Origin: Azospirillum sp.
Lineage (GTDB): Bacteria > Pseudomonadota > Alphaproteobacteria > Azospirillales > Azospirillaceae
Direction of reading: 5' to 3'
Length of the DNA stretch: 64,000 bases
Assembly: GCA_016124535.1 (NCBI GenBank)
Contig: WGNK01000023.1
Span: forward strand, 18,281-82,280
In this document: piece by piece, positions 33,018-40,792 of the stretch
Layout: the number at the start of each line of letters is the position of its first letter
Position numbering within the stretch: the first letter of the stretch is position 1
Translations under genes and position numbers: made by a program
Notes under the pieces: generated by a model
Told to the model about the DNA's origin: nothing
The model's input: the letters and a program-made list of their open reading frames with translations, nothing else
Database searches by the model: none

Positions 33018-33846
33018 CCGTGCAATCCCCGGCTCGCGGCCCGGCCAGCTGTTGGGGCTGCGACCGAATGCGCTCTTGACCCAGGCATCCGAGTCGGACC
33101 GGCGCGACCGCAGCCGTCGGGATGAGCCCCACCGATCCCCGGATCTGCGCTCGCCTCGGCCCGGCGGGATCGGTGAGGTTGGAGGCCGGTGGTGATCGGC
33201 GGACCCCGGCGCGCGATATATTGGCGCTGCATATCTGCAACAGTTGATGATGAATTGCCACATCAATGGCTGCAAACGTTTATTGCCTCTGTCAACGAAG
33301 GTAATTTGGCATCGAACGCCGATGGGTCGCGATCCTTGAATGGTCGGATCTCGCGTCCGGCCGGCAGAGCTTGCCGGTCGGCGACCTATGTTCGGCGGGA
33401 GCAGTGAAGTTGGATCGGCCGTTTCGCAAGATCCGTTGTCCAGGTACGAGGAGGTGTGGGGTATAGCAGAAGGTTTGGTCGCTCCCGGAACCGAAGGCAA
33501 AGGGTACAACCACCATTTGCGGTACGGGTAGGGGAGGCGGTCGCGCAACCGCGGCGCCGAACAGACGATGTTGGAATCGGCTATGTCGGATGTCACGGTT
33601 TCTGCTATGCTTTTTAAGACTGGTTGTGAAAAAGTCCAAGCTTGGACCTGGCGCGGCGACACACGGGTGGGGATTGTTCTCCCTGTTCGGGTGGTGCCGG
33701 GCGGATCGGATGGAACGCAAAGTGATGAAGGCAACCTGCTCAACGGCAGTACAGCCTGAACGCCGTTGACGCCCGATGTCGGGGGGCGGCGTCGAGGCGG
33801 CGATGGTGAGAATTCCCTCATGGTGAATAGATTTCGGAGAAACGAG
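33018..33846. other. Gene-free stretch with a 14-bp perfect palindrome
   Basis: About 830 bases between the second binding protein and the OmpA-like gene. Several frames of 60-100 codons exist, none with a convincing start site or domain. A 14-bp perfect palindrome GTCCAAGCTTGGAC lies at 33634-33647, about 200 bases upstream of the OmpA-like gene and could be an operator. Base composition is less GC-rich around 33220-33310 and 33590-33640. Confidence 0.45.
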
Positions 33847-34419
33847 ATGAAGCTTACCAGCAACCAAATCGCCGTCATCGGGGCACTGGCGTTGGTGCTC
33901 TGCTTGCCGCTGGTTTCGATCGGTGCAAAGGCGGCGTCTGATGTCGATGCCTACAACGCGACCGTTTGCAACCCGGTTCTGACCAATTCGTCCCTGATCC
34001 CGGTTCTGACCGCTTCGAGCGGTGTTTATGCCATCCACAAGGATAGCTACACCTGCCCGACGCCGCCGCCGGCGGCAATGGCGCAGACCGATTTCCTGGT
34101 CTTCTTCGATTGGGATAAGACGGCAATCACCCCGGCAGCCCGCAAGATTCTCAGCGATGCCGCCGCGGCTGCACAGAGCATGAAAACCGTCCGTATCGAC
34201 GTGACCGGTCACACCGACACCTCCGGCTCGCCCAGGTACAACCAGGCCCTGTCCGAGCGCCGCGCCGCAGCGGTCAAGCAGGAGCTGGTTCTGCGGGGCA
34301 TCAACCCGGCCATGATCACCACCGTCGGCAAGGGCGAAACCGAGCTGATGGTGCCGACCCGCGATGGCATCCGCGAGCCGACCAACCGGCGTGCCCAGAT
34401 CGTCATCGTCACCAACTGA
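33847..34419 (+). CDS. OmpA-family peptidoglycan-binding protein
   Basis: A 190-residue exported protein. A signal peptide (MKLTSNQIAVIGALALVLCL..., cleavage near AKA-AS) is followed by a ~45-residue segment and a C-terminal OmpA domain: FLVFFDWDKTAITPAARKIL, VTGHTDTSGSPRYNQALSER and NRRAQIVIV, including the Asp and Arg that bind diaminopimelate. There is no beta-barrel, so it is a small periplasmic/outer-membrane-associated protein. The ATG at 33847 has CGGAGAAACGAG upstream. A strong terminator follows. Confidence 0.88.
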   Translation: MKLTSNQIAVIGALALVLCLPLVSIGAKAASDVDAYNATVCNPVLTNSSLIPVLTASSGVYAIHKDSYTCPTPPPAAMAQTDFLVFFDWDKTAITPAARKILSDAAAAAQSMKTVRIDVTGHTDTSGSPRYNQALSERRAAAVKQELVLRGINPAMITTVGKGETELMVPTRDGIREPTNRRAQIVIVTN

Positions 34420-34472
34420 CGACGACCTGCCGGCCCGAGCTTCGGGTCGGCGGATCTGGTTCAGGGCATTGG

Positions 34473-34505
34473 AAAGGCGCTCCCGCAAGGGAGCGCCTTT
34501 TCTTT
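34473..34505 (+). terminator. Intrinsic terminator after the OmpA-like gene
   Basis: A perfect 12-bp stem (34473-34484 with 34489-34500) closed by a GCAA tetraloop and followed by TCTTTG after a TTT at the stem base. It lies 53 bases after the stop. The rest of the 318-base gap 34420-34737 contains no gene that I can support. Confidence 0.9.
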
Positions 34506-34737
34506 GTCGCCAGCGCTACGTCGCGGGCTGGCCGGACCCTTGCCGGTCAATCCCACTACGGGCCTGCAATTGCGGCGATTTCATCTTCCTGCATTCTCCG
34601 TGTAAGGCAGACCCTGTTAGTTTTGGCAGGCTGAGGCCGGGTAATGGCCGGCCGGTTACCCGGCCACCCTCCCGCGCGCAGCGACCAGAGGCGAATGCCG
34701 GGCCAGCGTCGGGAGGCCTGCCACAGGAGGGATATTT

Positions 34738-35154
34738 ATGCTCATCACTCTGTTCGGAACCCCGAAGACCGACTCCGCCGCCGCCAACCGCACGGTGAAC
34801 GCCGTAACTGGTCGGCCCGCGGTGGCATCGACCACGACCCACCAGCCAGTGGCGGCGACCACGCACCACGAGCCGGTCGCATCGACCACCCGGCATCTTC
34901 CCGTGGTCACCGTGATGTCGGAGCAGAGTGGAAAGCCGACCAGAGCCGAGCGTCGGGGCCGGGATGTTCCGGTTCCGGCGCGTCGCCGCCAGGCGATGGA
35001 GAGCGCTGTCTCAGGAAAATCGAAGGCGAAGGCGCAGGTGAAGATCAGCCAGGCCGGCAAGAACGCTACCGCCTCGCGCTGGCCCAAGGAATTCGCGGTG
35101 CCATTCGCGATCCAGAACCGGCGCAGCGCCGAGCCGCCGCCGGATCTCTGGTAA
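34738..35154 (+). CDS. Unknown basic protein with Thr/His repeat
   Basis: A 138-residue product not recognised. It is kept because AGGAGG sits seven bases before the ATG and an intrinsic terminator follows the stop by 31 bases, so the transcript looks like a complete single-gene unit. The N-terminal third has an imperfect nine-to-ten-residue repeat (PAVASTTTHQ, PVAATTHHE, PVASTTRHL), and the C-terminal half is strongly basic (TRAERRGRD; ARRRQAM; KSKAKAQVKISQAGK). No signal peptide, no transmembrane segment. A nucleic-acid-binding role is possible but only a guess from charge. Confidence 0.6.
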   Translation: MLITLFGTPKTDSAAANRTVNAVTGRPAVASTTTHQPVAATTHHEPVASTTRHLPVVTVMSEQSGKPTRAERRGRDVPVPARRRQAMESAVSGKSKAKAQVKISQAGKNATASRWPKEFAVPFAIQNRRSAEPPPDLW

Positions 35155-35185
35155 ACATCGGGACACTCCCGAATCGTCACTTGCC

Positions 35186-35221
35186 GGCCTCGCGTCACCT
35201 CCGCGGCGCGGGGCCTTTTTT
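35186..35221 (+). terminator. Intrinsic terminator
   Basis: Stem GGCCTCGCG (35186-35194) with CGCGGGGCC (35207-35215), one G-T pair, then six T. It terminates the unknown 138-residue protein gene. Confidence 0.85.
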
Positions 35222-35383
35222 CGTCCCGACGCGCGGGATTCGCAGGGACCGGAGGAGGAACGACGCAAACGGCCGGCGCAGCCTACCACGCAGCCCGAAA
35301 CCGGGCGGGAGGGGGGGCCTGAAACGCAGCAGCTGAGAACGTCCGGCCGGATTTGGCCCAGGGACGCCTGTTCAGGGATGACT

Positions 35384-35423
35384 GGGTCAGGGGCGCTTAG
35401 GGTCAGGGGCGCTTAGGGTCAGG
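35384..35423. repeat. 16-bp tandem repeat, 2.5 units
   Basis: Two identical units GGGTCAGGGGCGCTTA at 35384-35399 and 35400-35415, then half a unit (35416-35423). It sits just downstream of the SRPBCC gene stop. Confidence 0.85.
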
Positions 35424-35432
35424 AGTACCGGC

Positions 35433-35873
35433 TCAGGGCACCGCAGCGGCAAGATGGCGCTCCAGGCCGTCGAACACCTTTTGCATCAGGCGGGAGTGGA
35501 TACCGGCTACATCGAACAGCGGCAGGAACATCGCCGCCAGCCCCCGTGCCCGCAGGTCGACCGCGAAGGTGATCTCGGTGCCGCCGTTCTGCTGCTCCAG
35601 GGACCACACACCGGTGCCGTCATGCAGCCCGCTGTCATAGCGCATCGCCACACGGAGCGGCGCCTCGATTGCTTCGACGGTACATTGAAAGGCATTGCCC
35701 GAGGTGGCGATCTCGACCACGGTGCCGAGCCCGAACGGCGGTTCGGTCAAGACGCGGACCCCGACATCCTCGGGCCACCACGCGGCATAGCGATCAAAAG
35801 CGAGCAGGATCGGGAAGAGGCTTTCGGGGGAAACCGGAAACCACCGGCAATTGGATGCCTGGGTCCTGGACAA
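35433..35873 (-). CDS. SRPBCC (START-like/polyketide cyclase-type) protein
   Basis: A ~146-residue small hydrophobic-ligand-binding fold protein: FPVSPESLFPILLAFDRYAAWWP at the N-terminus, a central beta-sheet (GTVVEIATSGNAFQCTVEAI; VAMRYDSGLHDGTGVWSLEQ) and a long C-terminal helix (SRLMQKVFDGLERHLAAAV). Family members include CoxG and Coq10/ribosome-associated toxin-like proteins. The start is uncertain: an in-frame ATG at 35975 is inside the tRNA-Leu gene, so the TTG at 35873 is the most likely start. Function not specified by sequence. Confidence 0.7.
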   Translation of the reverse strand: MSRTQASNCRWFPVSPESLFPILLAFDRYAAWWPEDVGVRVLTEPPFGLGTVVEIATSGNAFQCTVEAIEAPLRVAMRYDSGLHDGTGVWSLEQQNGGTEITFAVDLRARGLAAMFLPLFDVAGIHSRLMQKVFDGLERHLAAAVP

Positions 35874-35945
35874 GACGGCGGGTCGCTCTTCCTGAGTTCG
35901 GGGCTGGCTGGGCCCGGTGGTGACAGGCCCTTGCAAAGACAGATT

Positions 35946-36032
35946 TGGTGCGGTCGAGAAGACTCGAACTTCCACGGGATCTCTCCCACAGCGACCTCAA
36001 CGCTGCGCGTCTACCAGTTCCGCCACGACCGC
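35946..36032 (-). tRNA. tRNA-Leu (anticodon GAG)
   Basis: 87 bases including an encoded 3-prime CCA. The acceptor stem is GCGGTCG/CGACCGC, the anticodon loop is TTGAGGT (GAG), the T-loop carries GTTCGAGTC, and there is a long variable arm as expected for leucine. Read on the minus strand, downstream of the sensor-exonuclease unit. Confidence 0.97.
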
Positions 36033-36066
36033 ACTTGCCCGCCGCTCAATCGCATCGGGATGGCGG

Positions 36067-36095
36067 GGCATAGCAAATCCGAGAGCGCCGATCAA
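36067..36095 (-). promoter_or_regulatory. Possible promoter of tRNA-Leu
   Basis: On the minus strand TTGATC (36095-36090) and TATGCC (36072-36067) are separated by 17 bases and lie about 35 bases before the tRNA. The match to the sigma-70-type consensus is only moderate. Confidence 0.4.
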
Positions 36096-36141
36096 GGCTC
36101 CCGTCATCCCGATCACCTCAAATGCCCGAGGGCGTGGCTTT

Positions 36142-36387
36142 TCATTCGCTCCGGGGCGGCCGTCGCTTCGTCGCATCGGGGCGTTCGATCTGGACCGCGA
36201 GCAGCGCGATCAGCCCGGCCCACACGGTGAAAACGTAGAGGGCCAGGAAGGGCCAGCCCAGGACCATGACCTCGACGCCGAAGACCCGCAGCAGCGGCGG
36301 ATTGAACGCAACGGCACCGAACAGAAACAGCCCGATCAGGCGATCGGCGCGGGGCGGCGGCGGGGCCGGTTCGGGATCGGGGATCAA
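36142..36387 (-). CDS. Small membrane protein coupled to the sensor-exonuclease
   Basis: An 81-residue protein with two hydrophobic segments (LIGLFLFGAVAFNPPLLRVF; LGWPFLALYVFTVWAGLIAL), a Pro-rich N-terminus and a basic tail. The TTG start overlaps the sensor-exonuclease stop by four bases (TTGA). From memory, similar proteins occur next to sodium/solute symporter genes and DnaQ-like exonuclease genes, but no symporter is present here. Function unknown. Confidence 0.7.
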   Translation of the reverse strand: MIPDPEPAPPPPRADRLIGLFLFGAVAFNPPLLRVFGVEVMVLGWPFLALYVFTVWAGLIALLAVQIERPDATKRRPPRSE

Positions 36388-38585
36388 AAGGCGCGCTCCC
36401 GGGCATGGAGTTCGACCACGATGTTGGCGCCGCGGATGGCGTCGTCGAGGGTGCGGATGCCGCGTTCCTTCAGCATGTCGATCATGCGCAGAAACACCGC
36501 TGCGGTGACCAGGCTGTCGCCAAGTGCCGAATGGCGGTCGACGATCTCGATGCCCAGGCGGGCGGCGATGCCGTCCAGGGTGTGGTCGCCGTTTTCGCCC
36601 TGGAGCTGGAGCGACAGCAACATGGTATCGAGCACCGGGTTGTCGAAGCGGATGCCGGTGAGCGGTGCCTTCATCTTGAGGAATTTGAGATCGAACGCGG
36701 CGTTATGGGCAACCAGCACCGCACCGGCGACGAAGGCCTTGAATTTGGGCAGGACCACCGCGATGCTCGGGCGGTCGCGCACCACCTCGTCGGTGATGCC
36801 GTGGATCGGGATGGTCTCCGGCCGGATCGGTCGACCGGGGTTGACCAGCGCCGAGAAAGTTTCGCCGGTCAGGATGCGGCCGTTGACGATCCGGACCCCG
36901 GCGATGGAAATGATCTCGTCGCCTTCGGACGGCGACAATCCGGTGGTCTCGGTGTCGAACACGACATAGGTGAGTTCGGTCAGCGCCATGCTGCGCAGCT
37001 CGCTGGTCGGCATCGGCTGGGCCAGCAGCGAGAAGTCGAAGAATTCGGGGCGTGCCGGCAGCGGCCGCTGGACCGGGCCCGGCGGTTGCAGCGCCGGCGG
37101 CAGCGGCAGGCGCAGCCGGACATAGCCCTCGCGCGCCGCTTCGCTCCACAGATCGCTGCGATGGTGCTGCATGACATCGCCGACGGTCAGCCCGCCCAGC
37201 GCGTCGGCCAAGGGCTGGGATTTCCAGCCATCGATCGCGGCGCTGGCGATGGTCGGCGCGCCGGTCCAGGCAATGTCGATATGGACCCAGCGACCGGCGG
37301 CTTCTGCCGAGAGGTCGAAGCTGGTCAGGCCGGTCGCCTCGCGCACCCGCTCGATCAGGAAGTCGAGCAGCACGACCAGGCTGAAACTGTCGCCGTGGAG
37401 CCATTGCGGCAGCCCGGTCGGGGTCAGGGTGATATCGGCGCGGGCGGCGACGCGATGGATCACCAGAGTGATCAGGTTGCTGGAATGGATGTCGCTCATC
37501 GGCCAGGTGCCGGAGATGATCCCCCGGTAGTCGGTGGAAATCCGCTCCAGCCGCTGCGACAGGGTATTGCATTCGGCGATCGTGACCTGTTCGAAATTGG
37601 CGCGGTTTTCTGCGGTCAGCTCCGGATAGTCGAACATCGTCTCCAGCATGGCGCGCAAGTTGGCGACCGGTGGGCGCAGGCCCTCCGCCGCCTCGCGCAA
37701 CAGCGCGTCGCGCTGACCGAGCGCCGCCAGCTCACGGGTGGCGTCGGTGAAGGTGACGACATACCCGGTGACCGATGGGCCGGTGACCGACGGAGGATTT
37801 TCGTCGCCCCCGTGGTGGATCAGGCTCATCCGGCCCTGCAGCAGGATCCGGCCATCGGTGGTGCCGCCGACGAACTGGGCGGTGCTGCCGTCAACATGCT
37901 CGTGGTGCCGGTTGTCGCGCAGGCGCAACGTCAGCCGCTCCAGGGTGTGGAGCACCGGCTCGGCAAGGACGATGTGAAACAGGTTGCGGCCGAGCCCGAG
38001 ATCGCCGGTTACCCGCAGCAGGTTGAGTGCGGTCTGATTATACAGCAATATCTGGTGTTTCAGGTTGCAGACCAGCACCCCCTCATGGAGGTCGCGCAGG
38101 ATCGCGGCAAGCCGGATGTTCTGTTCTTCGGTGCGCGCGGTCGAAGCCGCCACGGCGCGGTCGATATCCTGGCGTGCCGCCGCCAGCTTGTCGAGCAGCT
38201 GGTTGATGCCCTCGGGCAGGGGGGCCAGCGCGGCGAAGCGGTCCTCCGCGACGCGGGCGCCGGCGGCACCATGGGCGACCACGCGGGCTTCACCGGCCAG
38301 TGCGGCGGCGCCGATCAGCAGTGTGCGGTTGACCACGATCCACAACCCGGTGAAGGCTGCGGCGATGGCAAACGCCATCAGCGTGCTGTAGGGAAGTGCG
38401 GCATCGCGCACCCTCGCCTCGATCATCACCTGCGGCAACACCACGGCCGCCAGCGTGATCGTGGTTCCGAGCCCGGCAAACAACCAGGGGATCAGGCGGC
38501 GGCGATAGCGGTCCAGCCACGACGCGGCCGGCTTGCCGGCGGGGTGGTGCGCATTGGCATCGTCCGTGGTCAGCCCGGCGGTCAT
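36384..38585 (-). CDS. Membrane sensor, pseudo-histidine-kinase and DEDDh 3'-5' exonuclease fusion
   Basis: A 733-residue fusion protein. Two transmembrane helices (~33-52, 68-87), a coiled region, a PAS domain (~160-285), a histidine-kinase-like region (~290-505) and a DnaQ-type exonuclease (~533-733). The exonuclease has all five DEDDh residues: Asp544 and Glu546 (FDTETTGL), Asp632 (AHNAAFDLKFL), His685 and Asp690 (DRHSALGD). The kinase part looks inactive: the phosphoacceptor His of HELRTP reads Glu301 in EGLRPP, the DxGxG box is absent, and the ATP lid is collapsed (GGLTVGDVMQHH). It overlaps the upstream response regulator and downstream membrane-protein genes by four bases each. Its DNA or RNA target and its signal are unknown. 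Confidence 0.88.
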   Translation of the reverse strand: MTAGLTTDDANAHHPAGKPAASWLDRYRRRLIPWLFAGLGTTITLAAVVLPQVMIEARVRDAALPYSTLMAFAIAAAFTGLWIVVNRTLLIGAAALAGEARVVAHGAAGARVAEDRFAALAPLPEGINQLLDKLAAARQDIDRAVAASTARTEEQNIRLAAILRDLHEGVLVCNLKHQILLYNQTALNLLRVTGDLGLGRNLFHIVLAEPVLHTLERLTLRLRDNRHHEHVDGSTAQFVGGTTDGRILLQGRMSLIHHGGDENPPSVTGPSVTGYVVTFTDATRELAALGQRDALLREAAEGLRPPVANLRAMLETMFDYPELTAENRANFEQVTIAECNTLSQRLERISTDYRGIISGTWPMSDIHSSNLITLVIHRVAARADITLTPTGLPQWLHGDSFSLVVLLDFLIERVREATGLTSFDLSAEAAGRWVHIDIAWTGAPTIASAAIDGWKSQPLADALGGLTVGDVMQHHRSDLWSEAAREGYVRLRLPLPPALQPPGPVQRPLPARPEFFDFSLLAQPMPTSELRSMALTELTYVVFDTETTGLSPSEGDEIISIAGVRIVNGRILTGETFSALVNPGRPIRPETIPIHGITDEVVRDRPSIAVVLPKFKAFVAGAVLVAHNAAFDLKFLKMKAPLTGIRFDNPVLDTMLLSLQLQGENGDHTLDGIAARLGIEIVDRHSALGDSLVTAAVFLRMIDMLKERGIRTLDDAIRGANIVVELHARERAF

Positions 38586-38953
38586 CCGCTCCCCAAATGC
38601 TTGCGGACCGTATTGACAAGATCGCGGGTCGAAAACGGCTTGGTGATGTAATCGGTGGCCCCCAGCGCCATACCCTTTTCCCGTTCGACATCGCGGCTTT
38701 TGGCGGTGAGCATGATGATCGGCAGGTCGCGGTAGAGTGGATTGGCGCGGATGGTCTGGCAGACATCAAAGCCATCCCGCTTGGGCATCATGGCGTCGAG
38801 CAGGATCAGGTCCGGGGTGGCTTTTTCCACGGCCTGGATTGCCTCCTCGCCGTCGCGCGCCACCCGCACCTCGAAGCCTGCTTTGCTCAGCAGCACTTGC
38901 AGCGACAGCAAAATGCTGGGCTCGTCGTCGGCGACCAGAATGGTCGGTTTCAT
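38582..38953 (-). CDS. Single-domain response regulator (CheY-like)
   Basis: A 123-residue receiver domain with no output domain. The acidic pair is in VADDEPS, the phosphoacceptor Asp in LILLDAMMPKRDG, the switch Thr in IMLTA and the Lys in TKPFS. GGAGGA precedes the ATG. Its stop overlaps the start of the sensor-exonuclease, so the two act together or are at least co-translated; the adjacent kinase-like domain lacks its His, so the phosphodonor may be another kinase. Confidence 0.93.
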   Translation of the reverse strand: MKPTILVADDEPSILLSLQVLLSKAGFEVRVARDGEEAIQAVEKATPDLILLDAMMPKRDGFDVCQTIRANPLYRDLPIIMLTAKSRDVEREKGMALGATDYITKPFSTRDLVNTVRKHLGSG

Positions 38954-39081
38954 TTGGGGCTTCCTCCGCTCTGGCCTGCCCTGTCTCGAGGCTCGGCCGA
39001 TTTTTTATCATTTTCAACCCCGATACCCTGCAACTTACCGGTACTCAAGGCGACAAATCAAGCCAGCGGTGCCGAACCTGC

Positions 39082-40230
39082 TCAGCGCAGCGTCACCACT
39101 AACGGGGTCAGTCCGGCGAGCGCCCCGGCACGGCGGGCGGCGGCGGCGGCGGCGGCGTGGGTGGCGAAATGGCCGATCCTTACGACATGCCAGGCGATGC
39201 CCTGAGGGTCGGTCCAACGGTAGCGATAGGCATGCAGGCCGGCGGCATCGAGCCGCGCGACCATGGCCTCGGCATGGCCGGGAACCAGGAAGCTGCCGAG
39301 CTGGATCGCGAAACCGCCGGGCCGCGGCGCCGGGACCGGCCGGGTCGAATGGGGCGGGAGCGTCGTCGGCGGCGGTTCGAGCGTTGCGACATCGACCGGG
39401 CGCGCCACCTCTGCCGGGGCCGGGGCCGGTTCGACTGGCTCGGCTTCCGGCGGCGGTGTTGGGTCGGCGGACGGCGCAGGCAGGGACGACGGAGCCAGGA
39501 TCGGTTCGGCGGGGGGTAATTCGATCGCGAGCTGGCCGATCGGGCGCAGGAGGTCCGGAGGCGGCGCGGCGGCCATCGCTGTCTGTGGTTGGGGCGGTTG
39601 GACCGGGGGGGGCTCGGCCGCCACGGTTGCGGCTGCGGCCTCTGCCGGCGGTGCGATCGTGACGGGCGGCGGGGGCAAGACCGGCGCGGGTTCGGCTGCG
39701 CTGCTTGCGGCGACCGGCGGCACCTCCTTGATCGTCGGCGCCGGCTCCGGCAGCACCGGCGGCTCGGGCACGACCGCCGCAATCGCCGTCGGCGCGGCCG
39801 GCGCAGGGGCCGGCGCGGCGGGTTCGATCGGTGCTGCCGTCATGACCCGAACCACGATCGCAATCGGCACCGGCTCGGGCGGCGGTGCGATCGGTCCAGC
39901 CGTCTGCAGCAGGGCGAGGGCCACGCCGAGCCCGCCGGTGACGGTGAGGGCCACGGCCAGGGGCCACGGCCGCGCGTACCAGGGCGGCGACGCGTCCAGG
40001 TCATCGTCGAGGGCGCGATGATCGGCGAGTTCCAGGGCCACGGCGCCCCGCGGCCGGCTGTCCGAGAGTTCGCGCAGAAGATCGGAAACGGCGTCGCGGT
40101 CGGGGTCGGGCAACGCCACGCGGTCGACCAGCCAGGGGTCGACATCATGGTCCCCGGCGAGTGTCTGGTCGGGGTCTGGAGCCCTGCTCCGGCGCCGGAT
40201 CGGCGTCCTGGAATCGTCGATGAAGTTCAA
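39082..40230 (-). CDS. SPOR-domain membrane protein
   Basis: A 382-residue protein with a cytoplasmic N-terminus (~85 residues), one transmembrane segment (~90-108), a long periplasmic Pro/Ala-rich spacer (~115-300) and a C-terminal SPOR domain (GGFAIQLGSFLVPGHAEAMV; AYRYRWTDPQGIAWHVVRIG), which binds denuded peptidoglycan glycans at division sites. Likely a cell-envelope/division protein similar in layout to FtsN or DamX. Ends 128 bases before the response regulator gene, in the same direction. Confidence 0.82.
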   Translation of the reverse strand: MNFIDDSRTPIRRRSRAPDPDQTLAGDHDVDPWLVDRVALPDPDRDAVSDLLRELSDSRPRGAVALELADHRALDDDLDASPPWYARPWPLAVALTVTGGLGVALALLQTAGPIAPPPEPVPIAIVVRVMTAAPIEPAAPAPAPAAPTAIAAVVPEPPVLPEPAPTIKEVPPVAASSAAEPAPVLPPPPVTIAPPAEAAAATVAAEPPPVQPPQPQTAMAAAPPPDLLRPIGQLAIELPPAEPILAPSSLPAPSADPTPPPEAEPVEPAPAPAEVARPVDVATLEPPPTTLPPHSTRPVPAPRPGGFAIQLGSFLVPGHAEAMVARLDAAGLHAYRYRWTDPQGIAWHVVRIGHFATHAAAAAAARRAGALAGLTPLVVTLR

Positions 40231-40279
40231 GGGGAGGGCGGTGCCTCGCCGGGTTGGGGCTGCCGGAGCGTCGGTCGGT

Positions 40280-40486
40280 TCAGAGCAGACCGAACAGGGT
40301 AAACACCGCGCCGACCAGCATGAAAGTGAAATAGACCAACAGCAGAAGATCGGCCCTCATCGGGCTGCGCAACAGAGCCGGCGGCGGATCGGCGCGATAG
40401 GCACGCAAGACCGGCCGGTACGTCAACGCGAAGGTGCCAAGCATGACAACTCCGGCGACCAATTGATAGAAGTCGTAGGTGGGCAT
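40280..40486 (-). CDS. Small two-helix membrane protein
   Basis: A 68-residue protein with two hydrophobic segments (FYQLVAGVVMLGTFALTY; ADLLLLVYFTFMLVGAVFTL) joined by a basic loop. GGGAGG lies seven bases before the ATG, which argues it is a real gene. Family not recognised. It is just upstream of the SPOR-domain gene (49 bases), so they may share a transcript. Confidence 0.7.
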   Translation of the reverse strand: MPTYDFYQLVAGVVMLGTFALTYRPVLRAYRADPPPALLRSPMRADLLLLVYFTFMLVGAVFTLFGLL

Positions 40487-40792
40487 GCGCAGTCCTCCCT
40501 GATCTTCTTCAGATGCGGCCAGCGGGGCCGCCAGCGGGCGATCCGTCGCTGCCGATGGGGCGCCCCCGATGCCGGGTCGGTTGGCTAGTCTGGAATGTTA
40601 GCGGTAATGCCGGCCAATCGGAACCTTTAACTTGCTTTGGGCGTCGGGATCCAGGCGCCATCGGCCGATCGTGCCGGGACCGGCGGCAGGGCCTGCAGGC
40701 GGGCGCAGCGCCCTTGCACGAAGCGGGCTTCCGCGCGCGGCGGGTTGTTTGCTACGATCGGTTGACCGTTTGAAGCTGGGGGGATTGTCGCC
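40487..40792. other. Gene-free gap between divergent units
   Basis: About 306 bases separating the small membrane-protein gene (-) and proA (+). It should hold promoters for both directions; I see no clear boxes and no gene. Confidence 0.4.

Noticed and set aside
33568..33759. 63-codon plus-strand gene upstream of the OmpA-like gene
   Set aside because: No domain, poor start context, and includes the palindrome region; not distinguishable from chance.
35946..36032. tRNA-Leu as an integration site of a genomic island
   Set aside because: No integrase, no repeated tRNA end nearby, and flanking genes have the normal composition of the window.
36384..38585. Active hybrid histidine kinase
   Set aside because: The phosphoacceptor His is replaced by Glu301 and the ATP-binding boxes are degenerate, so it is described as a pseudo-kinase.
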